Source: Acholeplasmataceae bacterium
GTDB taxonomy: Bacteria; Bacillota_I; Bacilli_A; Acholeplasmatales; Acholeplasmataceae
Reading direction: 5' to 3'
DNA: 5,988 nucleotides
Assembly: GCA_023230825.1 (NCBI GenBank)
Contig: JALNWO010000104.1
Span: 1-5,988 of the forward strand
Shown here piece after piece: positions 1-5,221 of this stretch. The position numbers and the translations under genes were made by a program. Each line of letters opens with the position of its first letter. The first letter of the stretch is position 1. The notes beneath the pieces were generated by a model. That model worked only from the letters and a program-made list of their open reading frames with translations. It made no database searches and was not told where the DNA came from.

Positions 1-111
1 GATGAAGGAATAAAAACCATCTTAAAAAGCATGTTAGAAGAAACGGATGAAGATAAAGTATATTTAATTGGTTCAACCTTCAAAAACTATCGGCCAAAAA
101 ATACTAAATAA
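1..111 (+). CDS. C-terminal end of an unidentified protein (5' truncated)
   Basis: Frame 1 is open from the first base and ends at TAA 109-111, leaving 36 residues that begin DEGIKTIL and end YRPKNTK. The visible part has an amphipathic helix (about residues 3-15), then a short strand of the form DKVYLIGS. A helix followed by a hydrophobic strand ending in GS resembles the tail of Mur-ligase-fold enzymes such as folylpolyglutamate synthase (FolC), where a V-hydrophobic-GS strand sits near the C-terminus. This is only a weak shape match on a very short fragment, so I do not name the gene. No clear terminator follows, and the next promoter begins about 20 bases downstream. Confidence 0.6.
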   Translation, partial: DEGIKTILKSMLEETDEDKVYLIGSTFKNYRPKNTK

Positions 112-132
112 ACAAAAATCTTTTCACTTTTA

Positions 133-157
133 TGATATAATTAAAAGGTGAGGTGAT
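133..157 (+). promoter_or_regulatory. Extended -10 promoter and ribosome site for the 65-residue gene
   Basis: A perfect TATAAT lies at 136-141, preceded by TG at 133-134 with one base between, the extended -10 arrangement. No TTGACA-like -35 box is present at the usual distance, as expected for a promoter that relies on the extended -10. Transcription should start near 148, giving a leader of only about 13 bases that consists almost entirely of the ribosome site GAGGTGAT (150-157), 3 bases before ATG 161. Confidence 0.65.
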
Positions 158-160
158 GAT

Positions 161-358
161 ATGGCATGGAGTGATCAAACCTATTTAATTGGTGAGAAAG
201 TCAAAGTTGACAACGAAAAAGGATACGGCGTTATTACAAGAATCGATTTTGATAGAGGACTCATTTACGTTCTTTTTAAAAGAATGCGTGAAGAGGCTTA
301 CCCATACCCTGAAGCTTTAGATCAACATATTCTAAAACCTGAGGTTCAACAAAAGTAA
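161..358 (+). CDS. Small Tudor/SH3-like domain protein of unknown function
   Basis: A 65-residue protein with no signal peptide or membrane segment, so probably cytoplasmic. The order of elements suggests one small beta-barrel: GEKV (11-14), a glycine turn GYGVI (21-25), strand LIYVLF (34-39), then YPYPEAL (47-53) and a closing ILKP (57-60). The pattern 'G-x-x-V ... G-x-G-x-I ... V-x-F ... YP-x-A-L ... L' is seen in Tudor/SH3-like barrels such as the C-terminal domain of UvrD/PcrA helicases and in small uncharacterised Bacillota proteins. Those domains bind nucleic acid or protein partners, but no specific role can be read here. The start is firm because of the GAGGTGAT ribosome site. It has its own promoter and its stop codon forms the foot of a terminator hairpin, so it may be expressed largely alone. 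Confidence 0.8.
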   Translation: MAWSDQTYLIGEKVKVDNEKGYGVITRIDFDRGLIYVLFKRMREEAYPYPEALDQHILKPEVQQK

Positions 359-379
359 ACACGCAAGTGTTTATTTTTT
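356..379 (+). terminator. Rho-independent terminator or attenuator after the 65-residue gene
   Basis: A perfect 7-bp stem is formed by TAAACAC (356-362) and GTGTTTA (367-373) around the tetraloop GCAA (363-366), which is of the stable GNRA class. Six Ts follow (374-379). The left arm begins with the TAA stop codon of the 65-residue gene. The stem has only three G-C pairs, so termination may be partial. That would fit the next gene starting 8 bases after the T-run with no visible promoter of its own. Confidence 0.65.
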
Positions 380-386
380 AACAGCA

Positions 387-791
387 ATGAAAAAATTCTT
401 ATCCTTTTGGGCCCGTTTCTTTCTTTTTGTATGGGAAATGATTAAATCAATGAGTAACGTTCGTGGTGTTATTGCCTTGTTTATTTCTTACATGATTTAT
501 CAAGGGTGGGCTGTTGTCTTTTTAATTGTTGGCATTATAACAAAAAATGCGTGGTTGATTGGCGTCGGCGGAGCAGTCATCGCTTTTTGGGTAGGACCGG
601 GAACACCGACGATTCCTCTTGTTATTGTTACAGCCTTTTTTATTAAACGTTATCTTTTATTTGATCGTTCTGATCCACGAAAACTAAAAGAAATCTGGCG
701 AGAACTAAACGAAAAATACAATCAAAAAAAGCAACAAGCAAAAGAAGAAACCACGAACCATCCATCATCTTCAGAAGAGGAGTCAACATAA
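387..791 (+). CDS. Three-helix integral membrane protein, unknown function
   Basis: A 134-residue protein. Residues 1-20 are a hydrophobic and aromatic stretch with scattered charges, possibly amphipathic. Three membrane segments follow at about 27-50, 55-70 and 74-92. The second and third are joined by a conserved-looking turn FWVGPGTPTIP (67-77), a style found in uncharacterised Bacillota membrane proteins. The tail from about 93 is very hydrophilic, lysine-rich then glutamate/serine-rich, and probably disordered. No catalytic motif is visible. The ATG at 387 is the most upstream start but has no Shine-Dalgarno sequence, and the in-frame ATGs at 438 and 450 have none at good spacing either, so the true start is uncertain. 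The 3' end carries the AGGAG ribosome site of the next gene and its TAA directly abuts that gene's ATG, so the two are probably co-translated. Confidence 0.75.
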   Translation: MKKFLSFWARFFLFVWEMIKSMSNVRGVIALFISYMIYQGWAVVFLIVGIITKNAWLIGVGGAVIAFWVGPGTPTIPLVIVTAFFIKRYLLFDRSDPRKLKEIWRELNEKYNQKKQQAKEETTNHPSSSEEEST

Positions 792-1796
792 ATGTTATTA
801 AAACCTTTAACAATTAAAAACTTAAAATTGAAAAACCGTTTGGTCATGGCCCCCATGTGTATGTATGTCAGTGATGACCAAGGTTTTGTTCAACCATTTC
901 ATCCCATCCACTATGGTACAAGAGCCATCGGTGGAGTTGGTTTAATTATTCAAGAAGCCACGGCCGTTCATCCAGCAGGAAGAATCACCGGCGGTGATTT
1001 AGGAATATGGCTTGATGAACACATTTCTGGATTAAAAGAAATTGTTAAAGCAATTCATGATAATGGTGCATATGCAGGTATCCAATTGAATCATGCAGGA
1101 AGAAAGGCCCGTGTTCCTGGTGCGGTTGCACCAAGTGCCATCCCCTATAGTCCTAAACATCAAACACCGAAAGAAATGACTGAGGCTGATATTTTAGCTA
1201 CTATTTTAGATTTTCAAAAAGCAGCTCTTAGAGCCAATCAAGCAGGCTATGATATGTTAGAACTACATGCAGCTCATGGCTATTTACTCCATGAATTTTT
1301 ATCACCAAATACAAACCACCGAACAGATGTGTATGGTGATCGGAAAAAATTCTTCACTGATGTTGTGAAGGCGATTCGTGAAGTTTGGCCCATGGAAAAA
1401 GTGTTTGCTGTTCGTTTCAGCGGGAGCGAGTTTGTACCCAACGGTGTCACAGACCTTTGGCTTGCTGAACTTATTAATGAAACGAAACATTTAGGAATTG
1501 ATTTAATTGATGTTTCTAGTGGCGGCAATATGATTGAACAAGAGATTGATCTTTACCCTGGATATCAACTTCCCTTTGCTAAAACAATAAAAGCTTTAAC
1601 GAAACTACCAACTATCGGTGGTGGTTTAATCGACAATTTACAATTTGCAAATCAAGCACTCATCAATGAAGAAGCAGATTTAATTTATTTAGGACGTCTT
1701 TTATTAAGAGAACCCTATTACATTATTAACCATGCCAATCGTGAATTAAAAGAAGATGTTCCTTATCCAGAACCGTATCTTCGCGGTAAGAAATAA
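792..1796 (+). CDS. namA: NADPH dehydrogenase, Old Yellow Enzyme family (YqjM/NamA type)
   Basis: A 334-residue FMN-dependent ene-reductase of the thermophilic-like OYE class; Bacillus subtilis YqjM has 338 residues. Such cytoplasmic enzymes use NADPH to reduce activated C=C bonds of enals, enones and nitro compounds, often as detoxification. YqjM-class marks are visible: MAPMCMY at 19-25 with the redox-tuning Cys23 and Tyr25, IQLNHAGRKA at 97-106, the substrate-anion His pair H159/H162 in HAAHGYLLHEF with Tyr164, FMN-phosphate-binding GGG (276-278) and GR (301-302), and a C-terminal arginine (R331) matching the arginine finger. One oddity is that the family stretch YGGS-x-ENR-x-RF is shortened to YGDRKKF (181-187). 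The start is supported by AGGAG at 778-782, 9 bases upstream. It abuts the membrane-protein gene upstream, and the phosphodiesterase starts 13 bases downstream. Confidence 0.93.
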   Translation: MLLKPLTIKNLKLKNRLVMAPMCMYVSDDQGFVQPFHPIHYGTRAIGGVGLIIQEATAVHPAGRITGGDLGIWLDEHISGLKEIVKAIHDNGAYAGIQLNHAGRKARVPGAVAPSAIPYSPKHQTPKEMTEADILATILDFQKAALRANQAGYDMLELHAAHGYLLHEFLSPNTNHRTDVYGDRKKFFTDVVKAIREVWPMEKVFAVRFSGSEFVPNGVTDLWLAELINETKHLGIDLIDVSSGGNMIEQEIDLYPGYQLPFAKTIKALTKLPTIGGGLIDNLQFANQALINEEADLIYLGRLLLREPYYIINHANRELKEDVPYPEPYLRGKK

Positions 1797-1809
1797 CGAG
1801 GCTTTCTAA

Positions 1810-2496
1810 ATGGAATGGATTGCGCATCGCGGCAAAACGAACCAAGCGTTAGAAAATACGACTGAAGCCTTTAAGGCCGCAGCTATAGATGCTTTATATC
1901 AAGGAATTGAATGTGATATTTACCCTTCTATCGATGGTGAGTTTTTTGTTTTTCATGATGAAGACTTCAGCCGTTTAAGTAACTATAAAACACGACTTTT
2001 AGATTTAACCAGTTTTGAAATAGAGGCGATTAAATTATACGATATAAACGGTCAAGCATATGCGGTTCCTAAACTTACTCACTTTTTAGATATTTGCAAA
2101 ACACATCAAAAGCGCCCGATTATCGAAATTAAACAAGTACATCAATTTCAAGAACTCCATCAGCTCTTACAAATTCTAGAACCTTATTTAAGCTTAAATC
2201 CAATGATCATTTCTTTTCAAATCGATTATTTAAAATATCTTCGAGCTTTGGCACCAATTGAACTCCTATTTTTAACATCAACGATTAACGATGAAATGAT
2301 TTATGATTGTCGCGTGAACGAAATTGGCTTTAATTTACATGAAAAACTTTTAAACGATACAACTGTCGCCTTACTTAAAAAGAAAGGCTTTAAAATTGGG
2401 TTTTGGACGGTTTCTAAACAAGAGAAGGCACGACTCGCAGAAAAACTCCAAGTGGACTACTTAACTGTCGATACAACGCATTTTTCCACTGATTAG
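1810..2496 (+). CDS. Glycerophosphodiester phosphodiesterase, cytoplasmic
   Basis: A 228-residue GDPD-family enzyme with a TIM-barrel fold, which hydrolyses glycerophosphodiesters from phospholipid turnover to glycerol-3-phosphate and an alcohol, normally with a divalent metal. Catalytic and metal-binding motifs are in place: AHRG with H6 and R7, ENT at 15-17 (the usual PENT has Leu in place of Pro), ECD with E34 and D36, FHD with H49, IEIK with E106 and K108, and the late FWTV with W199 followed by VDYLTVD (215-221). There is no signal peptide, so it resembles cytoplasmic UgpQ-like enzymes more than secreted GlpQ. At 228 residues it is near the usual length for the short form. The start follows GAGG at 1798-1801 with 8 bases of spacing. 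It lies 13 bases after the Old Yellow Enzyme gene and is probably the last gene of that unit, since a promoter begins 3 bases after its stop. No clear terminator is visible. Confidence 0.92.
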   Translation: MEWIAHRGKTNQALENTTEAFKAAAIDALYQGIECDIYPSIDGEFFVFHDEDFSRLSNYKTRLLDLTSFEIEAIKLYDINGQAYAVPKLTHFLDICKTHQKRPIIEIKQVHQFQELHQLLQILEPYLSLNPMIISFQIDYLKYLRALAPIELLFLTSTINDEMIYDCRVNEIGFNLHEKLLNDTTVALLKKKGFKIGFWTVSKQEKARLAEKLQVDYLTVDTTHFSTD

Positions 2497-2499
2497 CAA

Positions 2500-2527
2500 T
2501 TGACTATTTTTTACGTTACGCTATAAT
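2500..2527 (+). promoter_or_regulatory. Sigma-A-type promoter for the thioredoxin-CcdA/desulfurase operon
   Basis: A -35 box TTGACT (2500-2505, five of six matches to TTGACA) and a perfect -10 box TATAAT (2522-2527) are separated by 16 bases. Transcription should start near 2534, giving a leader of about 24 bases before the TTG start at 2558. That is too short for a riboswitch. The promoter begins 3 bases after the phosphodiesterase stop codon and marks a new transcription unit. Confidence 0.75.
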
Positions 2528-2546
2528 AGAAGTGTAAAAACATTTC

Positions 2547-2560
2547 GGGAGAAAAAATTG
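2547..2560 (+). promoter_or_regulatory. Ribosome site and TTG start of the thioredoxin-CcdA gene
   Basis: GGGAG (2547-2551) sits 6 bases before a TTG start codon (2558-2560). TTG must be the start because the next in-frame methionine is residue 123, far beyond both the signal peptide and the CxxC motif. A TTG start usually lowers translation, so this membrane protein may be made at a modest level despite a good promoter. Confidence 0.75.
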
Positions 2561-3694
2561 CGAAAATCGTTCAGCTTTTTTTTAATTGCATTTCTGATCT
2601 TTCTTTTTTTACCAATCCTTGTAACGGCAGAAGAAACCCAATCGTTTGATGCCGTTTATTTTGCGTCTAGATATTGTAGTGATTGCCAAAGACTTGAGGA
2701 TGAAGGTGTTTTAGATGAACTTGTGGCCGATGGATACTCCATACGCATCATTTACTTAGAAGACGATAAAGCTGCAACACAACTGCTTTATGATTTTCAA
2801 TACACATATCAGCTCGATTATGGAAAAACGATACTAACCCCCATTTTATTTGTTGGCGATCAACATTTTGCAGGTTATACCGGAATCAAACAAGCATATC
2901 TCAATGGGGATATTCAACTTTTGATGGACACAGTACCACTATTAATTATCGAACGAGCACCTGATGCCAATTTTTCACTCATTTCCTTTATTTTATTAGG
3001 TTTGGTTGATGGTATTAACCCATGTGCAATTGCCATGTTACTCCTCTTCATCTCATTATTAAACTTTACGGATAATAAAAAAACCTTAATCAAAATCAGT
3101 GTTATCTTTATTACTGCGATATATCTTTCTTACTTTTTATTTGGAACCCTTTTATACACATCATTATCCAAGTTAGGTCAGCTCGTCCCCATTTTAAAAA
3201 TTGTCCCATGGATTGTCATTGGCATTGCTGCGATTGTTGCTCTTCTAAATTTGTATGATTTTGTGATGACGTTATTAAAGCGTTATGATAAAGTTAAAAA
3301 CCAATTACCAAGTCGAATTCAAACGTTCAATCGAAAGTTAATGACTCGATTTACCGCGAAGTTAGAAGAAGGATCGTTTTCTATTTATTTGATAGCTTTT
3401 TTAGTAGGCGTTGTTATTTCCTTTACAGAGTTTCTTTGCACTGGTCAAGCATATTTAACAGCGATTCTCCATTTAATTCATTTTTCTGATCATCTATGGC
3501 GAGGCATTATTCTCCTTATCATTTATAATTTTATCTTTATTTTACCACTCGTTATTATCGCTGTTATTGCAATTAAAACCCAATCAATCATTCGTGTCTC
3601 TACTTTTATGAGAAAAAACTTACACTGGATTAAACTCTTTAATGCGATTATTTTTATCCTTCTCATCCTTTATTATTTGAATTATCTCACGTGA
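2558..3694 (+). CDS. Secreted thioredoxin domain fused to CcdA/DsbD-type transmembrane reductant conduit
   Basis: A 378-residue protein in three parts. Residues 1-24 are a signal peptide (MRKSF then a hydrophobic core) with a likely signal-peptidase site after VTA (22-24). Residues about 30-130 are a thioredoxin-like domain with redox motif YCSDC (C40, C43) and a cis-proline in LTP (P95). From about 139 come six membrane segments (roughly 139-168, 177-203, 209-233, 275-303, 312-340, 354-377). Helix 1 has DGINPCA with C156 and helix 4 has EFLCTGQ with C294, matching the cysteine pair of CcdA and the DsbD core. Known members take electrons from cytoplasmic thioredoxin and pass them across the membrane, here presumably to the attached external domain and then to secreted disulfide proteins. 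No cytochrome c gene is visible, so a maturation role is only one option. It starts with TTG, has its own promoter and leads the operon. Confidence 0.88.
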   Translation: MRKSFSFFLIAFLIFLFLPILVTAEETQSFDAVYFASRYCSDCQRLEDEGVLDELVADGYSIRIIYLEDDKAATQLLYDFQYTYQLDYGKTILTPILFVGDQHFAGYTGIKQAYLNGDIQLLMDTVPLLIIERAPDANFSLISFILLGLVDGINPCAIAMLLLFISLLNFTDNKKTLIKISVIFITAIYLSYFLFGTLLYTSLSKLGQLVPILKIVPWIVIGIAAIVALLNLYDFVMTLLKRYDKVKNQLPSRIQTFNRKLMTRFTAKLEEGSFSIYLIAFLVGVVISFTEFLCTGQAYLTAILHLIHFSDHLWRGIILLIIYNFIFILPLVIIAVIAIKTQSIIRVSTFMRKNLHWIKLFNAIIFILLILYYLNYLT

Positions 3695-3701
3695 GGTTTT
3701 T

Positions 3702-3998
3702 ATGCGCCATCAAGTAACTATTTTTAAAGACAACGACATCCTTTATGAGGGCTACCTCATTGAAATTCCCATTAAGGAAGATGTTTTAACAGCTTGGTCT
3801 TCCGATCTTTTTGGTGACCCAGATCCTTGCATTATCCACCAAACATATGTCCGGGAAAAATTAATTGATCTTTTTCTTAAAACATTTAAGAAACACCTTA
3901 ATGAAACGATTATTTTGAAAAATTACCAGCAAGAAGTCGCTTTTATAAATATAGAAAACATAGAAAACTGTCAAATGATCATAAGGAGAAAAAAATGA
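3702..3998 (+). CDS. Unrecognised 98-residue protein coupled to the cysteine desulfurase
   Basis: I do not recognise this family. It has no signal peptide or membrane segment and is probably a small cytoplasmic alpha/beta protein: an N-terminal strand pair (about 3-9 and 13-21), an acidic turn DLFGDPDPC (35-43), a long amphipathic helix from about 48 to 66, and two further strands (about 69-73 and 78-83) before a basic end RRKK. It has two cysteines, C43 and C90, with no CxxC or metal-binding pattern. It is real by context: GAGG (3693-3696) overlaps the stop of the gene before and lies 5 bases from the ATG, and its own TGA overlaps the desulfurase ATG as ATGA. Sitting between a thiol-redox protein and a desulfurase, it may act in sulfur or Fe-S handling, but that is inference from position only. 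Confidence 0.8.
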   Translation: MRHQVTIFKDNDILYEGYLIEIPIKEDVLTAWSSDLFGDPDPCIIHQTYVREKLIDLFLKTFKKHLNETIILKNYQQEVAFINIENIENCQMIIRRKK

Positions 3999-5137
3999 AA
4001 CCCTATTATTTAGATTATGCTTCAACAACACCTATCGATAAACGTGTTTTATCAGAAATGATTCCTTATTTGAAGGAACGTTATCACAATCCATCTTCCA
4101 TGCATTTATCGGCAATTGCTAATAAAAAAGCAATTAATGAAGCACGTGAAAAAGTGGCTCGAGCGATTGGTGCGACACCAAAAGAAATCCTTTTTACATC
4201 TGGAGGAACAGAAGCAATTAACTTTGCGATTAAAGGCTTTGCTTTAAAACATCCAAATAAAAAAGTGATTATTACGACAGCAATCGAACATAAAGCAACA
4301 CTAAAAACAGTCGCCTTTTTAGAAACTCTAGGATATCAGGCAATTTATTTGTCAGCAGATAAAGAAGGCTTTATTGACCTAGAAGAGTTGAACAATCATT
4401 TAAACGAAGACACGTTGATGGTTTCAATCGTTTATGCTAACAATGAAATTGGGACTGTCCAAGATGTAGAAGCAATTATTCGAATGTGTCATGAAAAGAA
4501 GATTGTTGTTCATTTAGATGCTGTGCAAGCATTTGGTCAAATACCGATTGATGTCAAGGCACTTGATGTTGATCTCATGACACTTTCTTCCCATAAGTTT
4601 TATGGGCCTAAAGGTGTCGGAGCTCTTTATGTAAAAACAGGCATCGAATTAGAGCCGATTATTCATGGTGGCTCCCACGAAAATAATTTACGGGCAGGAA
4701 CAGAAAATCTTTCTGGTATTATCGGCATGGGGAAAGCAGCAGAATTAGTGATTGCTGAATTGGCATCGATTCAAAAACATTATCGTGAACTTCAAGCTGA
4801 TTTTCATGCTCGAATGATTGAAACATTCCCAGATGTAAAACTCATTGGGGCACCGCTTGGCGAAAAGAGATCATTTAACCATTTATCATATAGTTTTACG
4901 GGAATTAAAGGACATGAACTTCACTACCAACTTGCAAAACTAGGTATCTCTGTTTCAACTGGAAGTGCATGTAGTGCCAATGAGATAACCCCATCCCATG
5001 TTGTGCAAGCCATTCACTTAGAAGAAGAACGACAACCATGTGTAATTCGAATCACATTTGGTAAATACTCAAAATTAAAAGATCATCCACAAATTATCCG
5101 TTTATTTCAAAAAGCAATTACAGAATTAAAGGCTTAA
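3995..5137 (+). CDS. iscS: Cysteine desulfurase, IscS/NifS family
   Basis: A 380-residue pyridoxal-phosphate enzyme of class-V aminotransferase fold that removes sulfur from L-cysteine, giving alanine and an enzyme persulfide used for Fe-S clusters and tRNA thiolation. Visible motifs: YLDYASTTP at 5-13, FTSGGTEAINFAI at 67-79 with the cofactor-phosphate loop, EH with H99, LDAVQAFG at 174-181 with D175 and Q178, SSHKFYGPKG at 198-207 with Schiff-base K201, RAGTEN at 233-238, and catalytic Cys326 in GSACSANE. The length fits IscS/YrvO-like proteins of Bacillota. No iscR, iscU or mnmA is beside it here, so the acceptor is unknown. The start is firm: AAGGAG (3983-3988) lies 6 bases before ATG, which overlaps the preceding TGA. 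It is the last gene of its operon and is followed by a terminator. Confidence 0.95.
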   Translation: MKPYYLDYASTTPIDKRVLSEMIPYLKERYHNPSSMHLSAIANKKAINEAREKVARAIGATPKEILFTSGGTEAINFAIKGFALKHPNKKVIITTAIEHKATLKTVAFLETLGYQAIYLSADKEGFIDLEELNNHLNEDTLMVSIVYANNEIGTVQDVEAIIRMCHEKKIVVHLDAVQAFGQIPIDVKALDVDLMTLSSHKFYGPKGVGALYVKTGIELEPIIHGGSHENNLRAGTENLSGIIGMGKAAELVIAELASIQKHYRELQADFHARMIETFPDVKLIGAPLGEKRSFNHLSYSFTGIKGHELHYQLAKLGISVSTGSACSANEITPSHVVQAIHLEEERQPCVIRITFGKYSKLKDHPQIIRLFQKAITELKA

Positions 5138-5148
5138 GGCCTTTTTTT
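5128..5148 (+). terminator. Rho-independent terminator after the cysteine desulfurase
   Basis: A 6-bp stem AAAGGC (5128-5133) / GCCTTT (5139-5144) around loop TTAAG (5134-5138) runs straight into a T-run that extends to 5148. The left arm lies in the last codons of the desulfurase and its TAA stop is in the loop, a space-saving layout like that of the upstream hairpin. The stem is short but G-C rich in its centre. Confidence 0.7.
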
Positions 5149-5160
5149 CTTTATTACACA

Positions 5161-5174
5161 GTCATATTTATGAC
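5161..5174 (+). promoter_or_regulatory. Operator-like perfect palindrome over the -35 region
   Basis: GTCATA (5161-5166) and TATGAC (5169-5174) form a perfect 6-bp inverted repeat with a 2-base centre (TT). Its right half contains most of the -35 box of the next promoter (5170-5175). Placement over a -35 box is typical of a repressor site. The cognate regulator is not in the window and the sequence matches no operator that I can name. Confidence 0.4.
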
Positions 5175-5199
5175 AATAAGACGCCTATTTTGTTATAAT
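5170..5199 (+). promoter_or_regulatory. Extended -10 promoter for the PAS-like membrane protein gene
   Basis: The -10 box TATAAT (5194-5199) is preceded by TG at 5191-5192, giving an extended -10. A -35 box ATGACA (5170-5175, five of six matches) lies 18 bases upstream. Transcription should start near 5206, leaving a leader of about 16 bases that contains the strong ribosome site AAGGAGG (5208-5214), 7 bases before ATG 5222. Confidence 0.7.
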
Positions 5200-5221
5200 A
5201 ACGATAAAAGGAGGCGTCGTC

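Noticed and set aside
207..236. Perfect TTGACA (207-212) inside the 65-residue gene, considered as a promoter for the 134-residue gene
   Set aside because: No acceptable -10 box lies 16-18 bases downstream (only TTATTA), so the match is probably chance within the coding sequence.
1302..1490. Second minus-strand open frame inside the same gene
   Set aside because: Same reason: a shorter shadow frame overlapping a well-supported gene.
1280..1528. Open frame on the minus strand inside the Old Yellow Enzyme gene
   Set aside because: It lies wholly within a gene with clear family motifs, has no ribosome site of note and encodes no recognisable domain; it is a shadow of the + strand codons.
2508..2540. 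TTTTTAC ... GTAAAAA inverted repeat around the -10 box of the second promoter
   Set aside because: The arms are mostly A/T runs, which pair easily by chance in such A-T rich DNA.
3686..3695. Ten-base palindrome CTCACGTGAG at the stop of the thioredoxin-CcdA gene, next to a T-run
   Set aside because: It has no loop, so as RNA it gives only a 3-bp stem. The run GTTTTT is short and the bases are explained by the stop codon and the next gene's ribosome site.
3692..3998. Use of TGA as tryptophan (Mycoplasma code)
   Set aside because: TGA ends two genes at 3692-3694 and 3996-3998, each exactly where the next gene's start is set, and tryptophans in all genes are TGG.
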